From positions 124,001 through 188,000 of the forward strand of contig JAOVFP010000003.1 in assembly GCA_025738555.1 (NCBI GenBank): a stretch of 64,000 bases of DNA. Direction: 5' to 3'. The stretch is from Cyathus striatus. Its lineage: Eukaryota; Basidiomycota; Agaricomycetes; Agaricales; Nidulariaceae. This document shows positions 12,902 through 23,523 of this stretch, in pieces (position 1 is the stretch's first letter; every line of letters starts with the position of its first letter). The notes beneath the pieces were generated by a model. That model was not told the DNA's origin. It searched no databases and saw only the letters and a list, made by a program, of their open reading frames with translations. A program made the position numbers and the translations under genes.

Positions 12902-14050
12902 TTGCTGTTACTGAAGGTGTGTCCTATTATAAGTACTGATAAGACTAACTTTTAGATAATGTTTATTTATGTAGTATTAACACTACCAACAAAGAACATA
13001 TAGTTCAAGTTAGATTTATATCTAGTTTGAGGGCACAAGAGTTTCCAGTAGGATAAATGAACAATGTACTCTAATAACAGCAAATGTGATTGCTTTCAGT
13101 AGTTTCAGATCAGATTTCAGACTTCAGAATTGTACTCAGAATGCCAATATCAAATCAGAATGTACTCTACTGTGAGAATGGAATTACAGCCAGTGCAGTT
13201 GCTTAATGTATACTAAAGGTATGTCTAACTACTTATATACTCAAATACATGACAATGGTCTCATGCACAATGGGATAGGTAAGGTAAATAGTATGTCATA
13301 ATGTCCAAGAGTTTTATAGAAGCCCAGGAGGTGTAGTTGGCCCTCCATATGAAGAATCATGTTGACATGCTCTGTTTCAGAGGCACATCAAGTGCTGCAC
13401 TATGCTATTAATAGGCACACATCAAGACACATGCTAATACATGTGCTAACCTTGGACAAGTACTTGGATATAACAGATACTGGTGTTACTGGTTGTAAGA
13501 GTTGGGTTAAGGTTTACAGTAGCACATAAGTAGACTCACTTACATCACCACTCTTTAGTCTTTCTTACTGTCATCCCTATGCCCGCACAGCTAGTTTCTA
13601 CATATAGAACTGGTCTTATGCACTTGGAACTGAGGATGGCTCACCCTGCAGAGGACTACACCTTTACACTGGTGCAGGTGTGTCTGATTGCACCACTCAA
13701 TGTACCACAGATAGTGTTTGATGTGTGTTTCAAAGTGCTGGGGGACATGCAGTTTCTGGCATGACTGCAGTAATATACATGGGAGGACATGTGGGTGTTT
13801 AAGGTGTCAGGCATGATTTTTGATTATATATAATGCATGCAAATGCACTGTATACCACAATTAAAGAAATTGCACTGTCATGTCACATGACTGAATACTT
13901 CACACCATCACATGATACAATACATTACTAATCAAATATACCCAATACCATACATGAACAAACCAATACCTTACATGAACAAATAACTTTAAATCACCAT
14001 TAAACATTATACACATATCAATAATTAATCGCTTGCACAAACAATGCATT
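12902..14050. other. No gene recognised
   Basis: A/T-rich, CpG-poor sequence with no coding signal that I can support. The palindrome-like CATGTCACATGAC near 13876 resembles TGTCACGTGACTGATCACATG at about 11017 and could mark remnants of LTR ends, but no complete LTR could be delimited. Confidence 0.3.
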
Positions 14051-14091
14051 AACAAAGGATAATATGACACTCTTTCATTGTGTTATTCATC

Positions 14092-14345
14092 CATTGTATA
14101 AAGACAATGAGAGACTATTTATATACAACTCCATTGTTTTCAATCCTATTGTTCATAATAAATGAACTGCATTGTACTATTCACCTATTGTTGAAGACAA
14201 TGAGAAAACTATTTATATACAACCCCATTGTTTTCACCACCATTGTTCATAATAAATGAACTGCATTGTACTGTTCATTTAATGTTTGAAGACAATGTGG
14301 AACTATTTATATATAACTCCATTGTTTTCACTGCCATTGTTTACA
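14092..14345. repeat. Tandem ~94-bp repeat (3 copies) rich in ACAATG/CATTGT
   Basis: Three head-to-tail units, anchored on AAGACAATG at 14101, 14194 and 14289 (spacings 93 and 95 bp). Each carries ACAATG, CTATTTATATA, CCATTGTTTTCA and CATTGTTCATAATAAATGAA. The ACAATG/CATTGT motif continues on both sides, to about 14570. It sits 300-500 bp upstream of a TATA-like GGTATATAAGGAGAG at 14616, so it could be an upstream activating array of a decayed gene or LTR. ACAAT is also the core site bound by HMG-box proteins. The function is inferred only. Confidence 0.65.
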
Positions 14346-14615
14346 CAATGGCAGATAGGTATCTATTGTTCACTACTCCATTGTTATAAAAATGGATTCC
14401 TATTGTTCTTGCCCAGAACAATGTAGCTCTTTATTTAGAACAATGTAATTCATTACACATTGTTCTAACATAAGCTATTGTTCTCTGCTGACTAACCCTC
14501 AAATACCATTGTCCTGTACAGCCTCAGATCTAAAATCTACACTTGCACACTACTCGTTTTGGAGAACAATGTAGGATGGTAGAGTGGGAATTTGATTACT
14601 AAGCAGGTTGGGAAA

Positions 14616-15110
14616 AGGTATATAAGGAGAGCAGTTTGGCAGTAGATAGATAGCTACCCACCCCCCAGTAGTCTCACCCATTTGTCATTAGTCATTAGTT
14701 ATTAGTACAGTTTTATCAGCACAGCCAGTCCAGTCAGAAATAGTATCAGTATCAGCAACAGTAAACAGATCAGTAACAGTCACAGTATTAGTCAGAAGTC
14801 ACAGCCACAGTCACAGTAACAGTAACAGAAGCAGAACCAGTCATAGGTCAAGTCTTAAGCAAGTTAAGCATTGATCTATACAATATACACATCAGATATA
14901 GCACCAAGTCTATAGTGTGTATTATACCCCTCTCATTATATTTGTCATTACATACAGCCTTTGCTGTACATTACCCTTCATACCAAGTTTCATACAATTC
15001 ATACAGCTTTTGCTGTACAAGATCACCCAGCAAATTTCCAAGAATATCCTTGCTAAATATTTCCTGACACTCAGGTGTTGTAACACGAACAAAGTCGATT
15101 CCTGTTAGCA
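14616..15110 (+). promoter_or_regulatory. TATA-like box followed by CAGTAA/CAGTCA low-complexity leader
   Basis: GGTATATAAGGAGAG (14616) is a good TATA-type promoter. About 100 bp downstream lies a run of imperfect CAGTAA, CAGTCA and CAGCAA repeats (14725-14850), then short open frames, none convincing. A short ATG-initiated piece at 15150-15191 (MEGQSSTRTM...) ends in a possible 5' splice site. The layout (enhancer-like tandem repeats, TATA, leader) would fit a solo LTR or a decayed promoter; I could not find matching LTR ends. Confidence 0.3.
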
Positions 15111-16163
15111 CCTTAGATTATCTTAATCTTAAACGACAAAGGCTATTAGATGGAGGGCCAGAGCAGTACCAGGACTATGACAACAATAACAGGTAAGACA
15201 TAGATTACAAAGAGAACCTCAGGCCAAGGTATATTCTGAAGCCTCATGACTAGTCTGACTTAGTACTAGGGACATTACTGGTAGTGCAAGGAGGGTACAG
15301 ATATGTTCCATAGTAGCATGTTCAGGGTTCTACTTTTCTGTATAGTATAGCTATCTAGTACTGGTAATTTATACAGAAATCATTGAGCTGCCCAAATATA
15401 TTGTCATCATTTCGAATTCCTTAATTTGTATCAGAGATGATACTTTGACTGGCAGCATGGGACTCAACCCCAGCCCTTGGACTCCTCCCTTGATAGTGTA
15501 CTTGAGCAAAATACTTTAGCTGGTGGCTCAGGACTTGCCTCAACTCTTGGACTCTTGGGCTTGATTCACTATACTATATTACTGATACTACATGCTCTTT
15601 ATATTTCGAAAAATAGTCTTATTATTTTACTAGGTGTATCAGTACTTAACTGCAAGTTAGGAGAAATGATTGTATCATTAGTAGTAATAAGTACCTGTGG
15701 TGGCAGTAACTTGTAAGCACATACTACTGGATACTTTTAACAAATTTTTCAGTTATGTGTCATGCAGGGCCTCCAAACAAAACAATTTAACCTCTTGTCA
15801 CACATCATGGACAGCCATGAACAAAGGTTCAGTGAACATAAAAGAATGAAATTTTCGAAAATCTACAAAAATTTTGGCAAACAATGTAAGTACTCTCTTA
15901 TAAATGGGATACTATTGTACACAATTCATTATTTATTGTACTTGGCCAAATAAGCTCTGTTTAAAGAATTCCAAGACAGATACATGCCCTGAATGATGCT
16001 TTGGCCAATAGGAGACATGAACAAATTTTATTTCAGTCATACATCAGACAGGGCAATGAACAGAACAATATTGAAACATTGGTGTCACACTGAAAATCCA
16101 TGAACAATTGGTCGAAAGTATCCAGTAGTACTGCATCAGAGAGCCTGGACCTGGGTAACATTA
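15111..16163. other. No gene recognised
   Basis: A/T-rich, CpG-poor sequence. Phrases such as ACTGCATCAGAGAGCCTGGACC just before the MITE at 16164 and AAGTACCTGTGGTGGCAGTAACTT at about 15690 recur near 7560-7640, so this is another copy of a duplicated segment. Short open frames of 60-80 codons occur with no motif. Confidence 0.3.
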
Positions 16164-16303
16164 GGGGAAATCAAAGCTGGCTGTTTTGTTGTGCCAAGAT
16201 ATTTGATTGTTTCATGTGAACCAGCTCTAGCCTCTGAAACCCAATTGTTTTGTTTCACCCTTGATTTATTTCACCCTGCCAAGAGGCCAGCTTTGATTTC
16301 CCC
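16164..16303. mobile_element. 140-bp MITE, GGGGAAATC family, inverted orientation
   Basis: Perfect outer inverted repeats (GGGGAAATCAAAGCTGGC and its complement) with TA duplicated at 16162-16163 and 16304-16305. Its left end continues TGTTTTGTTGTGCC, which is the complement of the right end of the larger copies, so it lies in the opposite orientation and has lost almost all of the interior. The flanks resemble 7625-7650, where no MITE is present. Confidence 0.85.
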
Positions 16304-16491
16304 TATTCTAAGGAAATCCGAGTTTTAAGATGATCAATTCAGGATCATTTTGCATCCATTCCATGGGAAGCTTCATGTAAGCATCAGATCTCATAAAGGA
16401 TAAGCACTAAACTATTGATTCATATAGGCACCTGTTGTAGTCCATATATATGAGCCTTGAGGGACACATACAATTCTATCAGCAGAGTAAT

Positions 16492-17306
16492 ATGGATCTT
16501 AATGATGCTGATTTGGCCAGCTTTATACAAAACAATGTAGAAATAAGTGCAGTGTTTGGTAATTTTAAACATTATGATATTCTTCATTCTAACTTTTAAT
16601 TCTAGTTGCTGCTATAACTTCTTTGGTATATGATATCATATACAATTTTACTGAAGTATTTTCCAACTATCTTGGCATGATAATGTTGTTCACTTATCAA
16701 TATTCTTCAGGAAAGACATATATGAATGTAAGATATTGTGAACCAAAAATTATTGATGCCTGCCAAACCCCACATTATACAGTGGCATGAAATGGTCACT
16801 TCCAAAGTTATTGTACATTATTGCTCGGTATTCCAGTCTACTCTACCTTCTGTCAGTGAGCTTTTTTTCTTATGTTTGTAAAATTCTAAGTACCAACAGC
16901 ATTGCCCTTTTATGTGAATTCATTTAAGTTGGCCACTGACAGTTAACATAAATTATAGCTCCCATATGAAATAGATATGCAGAGGTTTCCCAGCATGTAT
17001 GTTGTCTAAATCATAGGTTTTTGAACTTATTACAGCTACCCACCAGATGTATGCATCAACATGTTTGGTGTAATTATACATTCTAAGCTTTTTCGATAGA
17101 CACACATCGTCCATGTGGTTCTATACATAGTAAGTATACAAAATTCAAGTACCTACAGAAGAATCAAAGTGGTACAGACTCATCGCTGGAATACACAAGA
17201 GAATATCGTAGAAGAGGTGGTGTACGACGAGAATGAGGGTTCTCAGAAAGCGAACCTGATCAACAGCAATGCGGGATGTTTTAAGGAGAGATTCGAGGGT
17301 TGGTAG
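16492..17306 (+). pseudogene. DUF6533-like copy 3, internally deleted
   Basis: Starts like the other copies (promoter block, ATG 16492, MDLNDADLASFIQ, intron, ITSLVYDIIYNFTE) but the middle exons are missing. After the splice-site region near 17140 the sequence jumps to the family's C-terminal tail (the block around AGTGGTACAGACTCATC and GGTGGTGTACGACGA). About 0.9 kb present in copy 2 is absent, including the regions for LRVCALYG and DGTLYFF. Expected product: none functional. Confidence 0.75.
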
Positions 17307-17439
17307 GAGGATATCACAATAATATGAAGAATCGTAGGTACATTACATAACGTAGTAAATTGGGCTTCTTCAACTAGTAGCTATTTAGAATGGATTTAAC
17401 TTATGCGGAATGCACTCGCAATGGACTATGGATCACAAC

Positions 17440-18330
17440 CAACTTTACCCTCCGGTTACCAACACCATTACATTTATCAAAATGTTACTTGATGTTGATA
17501 TGTTTAGTGTTGGAGACTAGTACACGAATGCTCACACGTCCGGACTCTGATTCATCCCCTGGCATTTCAATGTATCGTGAAATATTCGCCAGAACCATAA
17601 GGATCACCATAAAGAACAAAGCAATCACGTTTAACATTTACAAGAGCCACCTTTATCATCCGCGAACCTTCCTTAGCCCAACATGCACCTGATTAATCCG
17701 CACAGGGATCCTCAAATCCTCCGACGAATTCCTCAGAACACCCGCTGATCCACAAGCACTCGCACCAGAGAACATATGCCGATTGATCATAGCGCGGTCT
17801 AACGACATAGACTGCAGGGACCCAACCGGCTTCGGCACCAACACCATACTCGAGGGCGAAGAATTCATCGCATTGGGCAACGCAGGCGTAGCGAGGACGA
17901 TGATCGAGTAAGCTAATCTAAGTAATTCTTCACCGATGGTATTGAAAGAGCACGAGTGCATGTGCCGAGAATAGTTTGGAGCGATATAAGCGTATGGTAC
18001 GTATCCTGCAGCACCCGCAATTCTAAACACTCTTCAGCGCCACATCATTATTAAGAACAAATACTCACGTTCGAAGGATTTTCGGAGACTGTCGGGGACG
18101 GAGAGGAGTTCGAGGACATCTTGGAGTTCGAGGACCCTGCCGGTTGATACTGCTGCTGCAAAGTCGTCAAGTATGCCCAGACGTTTAAGGCGATCTGGTT
18201 TTGATGTTAGTAGTGTTGATGGAGATGAAGAGAGCGGGGACGAACCTGGTTGATACCGAAGTTGGTAAGTTGGTCGCGGAAAAGGGAGTGTAGCTGGGCT
18301 GTTCTTGAATACCGATACTATTTCTGACAT
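17440..18330 (-). pseudogene. Unidentified minus-strand coding relic next to the gypsy insertion
   Basis: On the minus strand from 18330 a frame starting MSEIVSVFKNSPATLPF continues through a possible short intron into a stretch readable as IALNVWAYLTTLQQQYQP. Further downstream (18030-17656) lies a second open stretch ending RINQVHVGLRKVRG, then VKR/DCFVLYGDPYG-like and membrane-like frames. Frames change several times. Codon use is CpG-rich, unlike the sequence upstream, so this is likely a host gene or gene piece, but I do not recognise the family. The retrotransposon lies about 155 bp upstream of its first ATG. Confidence 0.3.
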
Positions 18331-18481
18331 GAACGCGCGGGTATCACTGCGTTGTCAAGTTGTCGATGTTGACGATTGAGACGGGGACCTAGGAGCGAAG
18401 GCTGTGGTATTCATAAGTAAGGTGAAGAACGAGAGAAAGAAAAGAGAAACGTACTCATGAGTTCCTTGACCTCCTTCCCTC

Positions 18482-18485
18482 CTTC
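18482..18485. repeat. Target-site duplication CTTC (left) of the gypsy element
   Basis: CTTC directly precedes the LTR and is repeated at 31594-31597 directly after the other LTR. Joining the outer flanks reproduces CTCCTTC-CTCAGTCTC, which exists uninterrupted at about 3471-3487 and, with changes, at about 32240-32260. Confidence 0.75.
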
Positions 18486-19547
18486 TGATGTTGCTACCGT
18501 AATATTACTAGTACTCTACGTGACTGGAAGTACTATCTAATGTAATAATACTGTATTCCAAGCAATAGTACTTGTATTTAAACAATAGTCTTTGTAAATC
18601 CGAGGTGTTAACGATTCAAATATGTATGATATTCAGCTAGTAGACTAATTAAACGAGATTGTCGTGACTCTGTGCGCTGTCGGGCGCTATGCGTGCTTAG
18701 AGAACTCGAAAATACGTCGAAAACCAATATATTTCTGCCTATGCGTCACCCTGTCTGTGGGGAACGGAAGTACTGCGTGCCGTGCGGTTCTTAGCATTCC
18801 CTCGCATTTTTCCTCACCTTATATAAACTACAAGATATCTAATAATACATGTAAAATACCAAATGCGCATATCTTATTTTATGACTCCATAGCCGGCCGA
18901 GACTTTAGTGAGTGCGCAGTGTTCTAATTATAGCGTAGGCGCTACTTCCAAATGATGCGCATCAAGCGTTCCCGCGCTATGCCGCGCCATGTGCGTATGA
19001 ATGTGCTCCGCACTGAACGCTCTACTTTTCCTGATGAGCGCCCGCCGTTTACTCTCTGTGCATTACTCTTGTCTTTCCTCTACTCCTAATGCCTAGTGCC
19101 GTGTGCCAAGTAATCGTCAGACAACATCTATCTTTGGTATGTTATCTTTTTCTCTGTAGCTCCCTTCGTTTTTAATCCTAATAAGCGCTTCCTTTTGTGT
19201 CGTGTCTCGTGTTCGACTTGTGTCTAGATCCTCAACGTCGTTTAATCATATACTCTCTGGCAAGAGAGATATGCGCCTTTCCTTTAACAAGGCTAAATAT
19301 TAATATTCCAACTCGAGTTTTCCTTATTGAAGTATGTGTTTATTTAACTCCTCCTGATCTTTTTATATCGTTTTATATTTATTATTCCCTTGTTTTAAGT
19401 GTATGTGTTTATCATACATTTAGCTGGCAGCGCGGGACTTAGCCCCAGCTCTCAAACCCAAGATCAGCGAGGTAAATTCTTATTATAACATACGAGTTTT
19501 TATATCTAATCTAGTATTTCCTTATCAAATTTCTAGCCGCCATATCA
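18486..19547 (-). repeat. 3' LTR (in element orientation)
   Basis: 1062 bp, TGAT...ATCA, matching 30532-31593. The only differences I noticed are TTAAAC versus TTAAAAC near 18655 and GTCGGGCG versus GTCGGCG near 18682. Small open frames inside (18664-18927, 19197-19442) occur identically in both LTRs and are not genes. Confidence 0.93.
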
Positions 19548-19556
19548 TCTCCCCCC
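19548..19556 (-). promoter_or_regulatory. Polypurine tract adjoining the 3' LTR
   Basis: Read on the minus strand, GGGGGGAGA abuts the LTR start TGATATGG. A purine run in this place primes plus-strand DNA synthesis in LTR retroelements. A near copy (plus-strand TTCCCCCCA) occurs at 20020-20028. Confidence 0.8.
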
Positions 19557-19581
19557 AACGAATAAACGACTGTCCTCAGTC
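19557..19581. other. Stem-loop beside the polypurine tract (copy 1)
   Basis: After AACGAATAAAC, the plus strand reads GACTG-TCCT-CAGTC (19568-19581), a 5-bp stem with a 4-nt loop. The same layout (C-run, AACRAATAAAC, stem with a YCCT loop) is repeated at 20021-20058 with a different stem sequence, so pairing is conserved while bases are not. Role unknown; it may be an RNA signal in the element's 3' untranslated region. Confidence 0.55.
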
Positions 19582-20020
19582 AAGGTTCGTATTTTCACAC
19601 ATCGACCAGTTTATATTTTTGTCTGCGCTCTTTTTAGACTAACTCTTATATCTGCCTTAGAGAATTCCCGGTACTTTGGTTTAGTCCCACTACCGACACT
19701 AACGGACTTCGATCTTCGCGCACTCCAACTCGTGCCTCTATTAGCCTTAGCCGTGGTGTTAGGCGCACTTTCTGGACATGGCCGTTTGCCATCTTCAGGC
19801 TAAGCTCATATTTAGTTCTAGTAGTTTATGTCTTAGCTACTTTTTAAACTAAATACTCTCCTCTTTTTTCTTTTGTAATGTCGTTATACTATATTTTTAT
19901 TGTCAAACTACATGAACCAATAAATAGTCAAGCACATGAATTAAATAAACTCTATCTTTGGTTTCCCCTAAATTTATTCAGATTGAATAAATTTCTGTGC
20001 TACTCCGTGCTATTGTTCCT

Positions 20021-20058
20021 TCCCCCCACAACAAATAAACATCAACCGCCCTCGGTTG
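20021..20058. other. Second polypurine-like tract with covarying stem-loop (copy 2)
   Basis: TCCCCCCA followed by CAACAAATAAAC and then CAACCG-CCCT-CGGTTG (20043-20058), a 6-bp stem and 4-nt loop. It duplicates the module at 19548-19581 about 475 bp further inside the element. It may be an internal polypurine tract or the footprint of a duplicated 3' end. Confidence 0.5.
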
Positions 20059-20344
20059 AAAGGGAATTTTTACGTATGAGTGTGGAGATGTCATACCAAA
20101 AAAAATCGGATTTCTAATTATGCCTGTAGCGGTACTTGTAATTCGCCGTGCCTGCACATTTTTAAGATGAAATTATTTTTCGTAATGTCTCTTTTGCCTT
20201 GTGGACCATTGGGACTTCGTCGCAAAAACCAATCTAGCTCAGTTTGTTTGCAGGATATCTCTTTAGGATTTTACCAGTGTAGCTCGAGCTATTTAAACTG
20301 GGACTCATTGCTGGTAAGTCTTTAGAATATTCCTATACTCTACC

Positions 20345-21715
20345 ATGTCTGCTCCTGAAACCTATTCCAGCCTCCTTGTCTTTCTGGGCTCGTGTCGTAG
20401 TCTTCGTGACCAAATCGGCCATTTTGTTCAAACCTTGAACAATGGGCTCGATTATAAATTCCTGAATCTTGATTCTATTCATGTCGAACTCGTACGTCGT
20501 CATTATCATGGCATTTATTTTTGTTTTCAAGGTTTACTGACTGCATATTTTTATTAGGCTCGTATTCTGGCTTATCACGATGCACATCCCGAGGTTTTTA
20601 GTGAAGGCGACTTTACTGAAACAATGTTTGCATGCCGCAAACTCTACCACACTTTTGAACAAAAGTCCAACAAATTGTTCGTACAACCTATTCCTTATTA
20701 CAACAATGTTTGCACGATGTGTGCAAATGTTCAGCGTGCTCGTAGCAACAAAGCACCTGTTGTAGAGGTCGTAATTCCTGCTAAACGATCTCGTGTGAGT
20801 CTTGTCATCTTTCTTTTGCCCTTCCGTGCCTGATATTTTCTTTTCTAGCATAATACTCGATCCCATAAGCCCACCAATATAATTCTAAGTGAATCCGACG
20901 ATGAAGCACTAGCCAACAAAGACAGTACCTCTACTGCCGCCGTCATTGAAGGGGAGGCTGCTGAGGTATGTGTCGAATTTATTCTACTGTTTGACTATTT
21001 CTGACTCGTTTTTTAATTTTCTAGCCTTTTAGCGACATGCCGATGCTTGTAGACGACTCAAACGATGGTCCTTCCACTTCTAACAAGGTCTAGTAAATTC
21101 ATTTTTGAATATTTATGCATTATACTAACTTGTTCTTTATTTATTGCAGGGAAAAGCCATTGGTGTTCGCGCAGAGACGGTATGTCTGCCCTATGAGGCA
21201 CTACCTAATTTGGACAAGTCCAGCCCAGCTTATCTAATGTACTTGCAGTTGTCTGGCCGCAAGAAAGCTCGTCTGGAGCTGCTTTTTCCTCGTACGTATT
21301 CATATTTTGTCTTTTTTCTGTCTTGTATATCATTTACATATTTTAATACCTCCTATAGACTTTCCAGACCTTCGTAAATGGGCTATGAACGTCTTGGCCA
21401 CCATTGAGGGACGCCGCTACCCTGAGCAATTAGCTCAAACTGTCAGTTACCGTGATGCTGTCATCATTCAACGGTCTGCACATTTGTTGGAGGCTGTTTC
21501 AAATGTTGAACAGCAAGTCCTTGCTGTTAAGAGTGCATATGCTGATTTGGAGCGCCTTTCTTTGTCTTCCAATGCTCTGTAGGTATGTTTTTCCTGCTCT
21601 TTTTCTATTCATATACTTATGTCATTTTTATGTTCTTTTCTGTAGAGTCCCTGTCATAGGTAACACATATGTTGATGATGTAGAGATTCTAGGTTACAAA
21701 TACTCAGTAGATTAG
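20345..21715 (+). CDS. Antisense-module gene A: unknown protein, six or seven exons
   Basis: Runs opposite to the gypsy genes. Exons 20345-20491, 20558-20794, 20849-20965, 21025-21087, 21150-21291, 21359-21578 and 21646-21715 join in one open frame through GT-AG introns of 54-67 nt with branch-like TACTGAC or TACTAAC, giving 331 aa. If the last intron is not removed, the frame stops at 21582 (309 aa). The protein starts MSAPETYSSLLVFLGSC, has a lone CTMC pair near residue 105, a basic patch (PAKRSRHNTRSHK), an acidic stretch (SESDDEA) and a helical, possibly coiled-coil C-terminal part (EAVSNVEQQVLAVKSAYADL). I recognise no family. A nuclear or chromatin role is only a guess from the basic and acidic patches. 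Six introns in one continuous frame argue strongly for a real, selected gene. The ATG has an ACC context. Confidence 0.75.
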
Positions 21716-22113
21716 TTATATTCTACTGCTCTTGTAACTTGTCACTGTCTACTATATCCAATGAGATCATCATTCTTTTATTATTAATCATCGGTAGCCG
21801 GTTTATCAGTACTTGCCCCTTGACAACATAGTCTAAATGCCCATTAATCTGTTGATAAGGGTCTTCCAACTATATTTGATATGGATATTCACTCCCCTAT
21901 GTATTACATAATGTTATTAGAACCCATTTTTAGTAATAGCCTAGTCTAAATCTCTTTAGACCAATAAATAAGGGTCTGCCTAATACATAAAATATGGGCT
22001 GGACCGACTCAGGGTTCCTGATGGCTGCCGATGTCAGACTAAGTTCCCCGTTATTTAAACACTGCTCTGAGTCCTTGCCCTTCATCCCGTCTTTCCTTTT
22101 TGTCAGTCCTACT

Positions 22114-22597
22114 ATGTTTTCTTCAGTCGTTCGTTACCCTCGCTCATTCACTGACATCTTATCCTACCATCTGAAGACTCCAGTTCGCGTATTCCTCCCT
22201 GCAGAGGTTGAGGCACCACACGTTATTCCTCGTCTCTCATTCCGGCCCGAAGATCCATCCTTTCATTTTTCTTACACTAATGAAACGTTGATCTGCAAAG
22301 GGGGCGAGTTATTTTTCTATCCCAGTGGCAGTGTGCTATTGTCTAAGGAAAATGAAGTGTGGACGGAGTTTTGCATTTACTGGAACCGGTCTTTCATCGG
22401 TTCATTATGGGTGTTACAGGGTAACTCCCGCTATCGCAAACAATTCCCATGGTACCAACCCAGTGCCTGGCATTCATTTTTCCGCAAGTCATATCGTAAG
22501 TCCTCTCTTTTCTTTCATACATTCTTAATTTATTATGCTAACTTTTTAAACAGTTAATGAAACCGAAGTACTGAAGCCATGGTTATCTGAAGAATGA
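22114..22597 (+). CDS. Antisense-module gene B: small unknown protein, two exons
   Basis: Exons 22114-22495 and 22554-22597, split by a 58-nt intron (GTAAGT, branch TGCTAAC, ACAG), encode 141 aa starting MFSSVVRYPRSF and ending KPWLSEE. The open frame extends upstream to an ATG at 21994, but 22114 gives a compact start like that of gene C. No signal peptide, membrane segment or known motif is seen; the middle is rich in aromatic residues (WTEFCIYW, GSLWVLQ, QFPWYQPSAWH). Its layout resembles gene C: a short N-terminal region, a Y-P-G patch (FYPSGS versus LYSPEG), an NRSFIGSLW-type motif against NGKLSGWL, and a C-terminal W-rich end, with a single intron near the 3' end in both. The two may be diverged paralogs. 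Confidence 0.6.
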
Positions 22598-22865
22598 TTA
22601 TTCCCAACACAACGATTCTGAAGCATACTTTTAGCTTATCATATTATCTCTACCGTATATAGTCAAATAACTATTTATCATTATTTGTGCGCATTCTGAT
22701 TGTCATTAAGCGATGCCCCTCTTTGACTGCAATTGTTTGTCCATTTGATTGGTTTCGTTTGTCTTCAAACATGATCACGTGCAGTACCTTTTTGCTCCTG
22801 GGTCTATAGAAGTGTCGGACTTTGCCTATTTTGAATTCTGCATCTTTTTCATTATTACTGTCATC

Positions 22866-23327
22866 ATGTCTTCGCCCTCATCTAATTCATTTATTACCGA
22901 ATCATTTTTATCCACCATCCTCAAACTTTCTCTCACCACCACTGAACCTGATCGGATTGCCAGGGTAGAATCTGACAAGCACTATCCTACCTTTGTTGTG
23001 TGTGGACCAGAGGACCTGCTGGAGGAACCAACTCCCATCATGATAGTTGCCAATGAGCAAGTATTGTCTTTCGAAGATACTGGCTCTCCAATGCTCTACT
23101 CACCAGAGGGTCAAACGAACATTGAGTACCTGCAATATTCCATTCTCTTGAATGGAAAACTCTCTGGGTGGCTCCTTATTGAAAAGGAACGCATCTTCCA
23201 CCGTCCTCCACGTCCTTCCTTGTGGACTCGCTGCCTATGGCTCAAAGAGGATTGGTTCCCTTGGATGTGTAAGTGTTTCTTTTTCTGTATTCCTTTTTCT
23301 TTATGACTAACTCATGTTGCAGGTTAA
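22866..23327 (+). CDS. Antisense-module gene C: small unknown protein, two exons
   Basis: Exon 22866-23268 plus a 5-nt final exon (23323-23327) separated by a 54-nt intron (GTAAGT, branch GACTAAC, TGCAG) encode 135 aa, starting MSSPSSNSFITESF and ending DWFPWMC. The intron places the stop only one codon past the junction. Contains TFVVCGPEDLLEEPTPIMIV and LLNGKLSGWLLIEKE. Layout and intron position match gene B. It ends about 200 bp before the integrase stop, so this gene and integrase converge tail to tail. Function unknown; no retroviral envelope features (signal peptide, transmembrane segment) are seen. Confidence 0.6.
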
Positions 23328-23523
23328 CTATTCTGTTATTCTACCAGTGAGTCACTTTTCCGCTTTTTCTGTTACCCTTCTCATTTTAATATGAATAGTC
23401 ATCATTCCTTTTGTCCCATCAATATGTTACCTGTCAATCTTTATTTACCGTTGTTTGTCTTTATATAGCGATGCAATGTATTAGTTTAAATTGCCTTCTA
23501 TTACATCATTGTTCGCTATTCAA

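Noticed and set aside
13876..15083. Possible solo LTR from TGTCATGTCACATGAC to GTTGTAACA
   Set aside because: No target duplication and no second copy in the window; ends chosen only by TG/CA logic.
18664..19442. Open frames of 80-90 codons inside the LTR, repeated at 30719-31488
   Set aside because: They are identical in both LTRs because the LTRs are near-identical; no domain and no supporting splice pattern.
22749..22866. Upstream extension of gene C with a hydrophobic start, which could suggest an envelope-like signal peptide
   Set aside because: The downstream ATG at 22866 fits gene B's layout better, and no transmembrane anchor follows.
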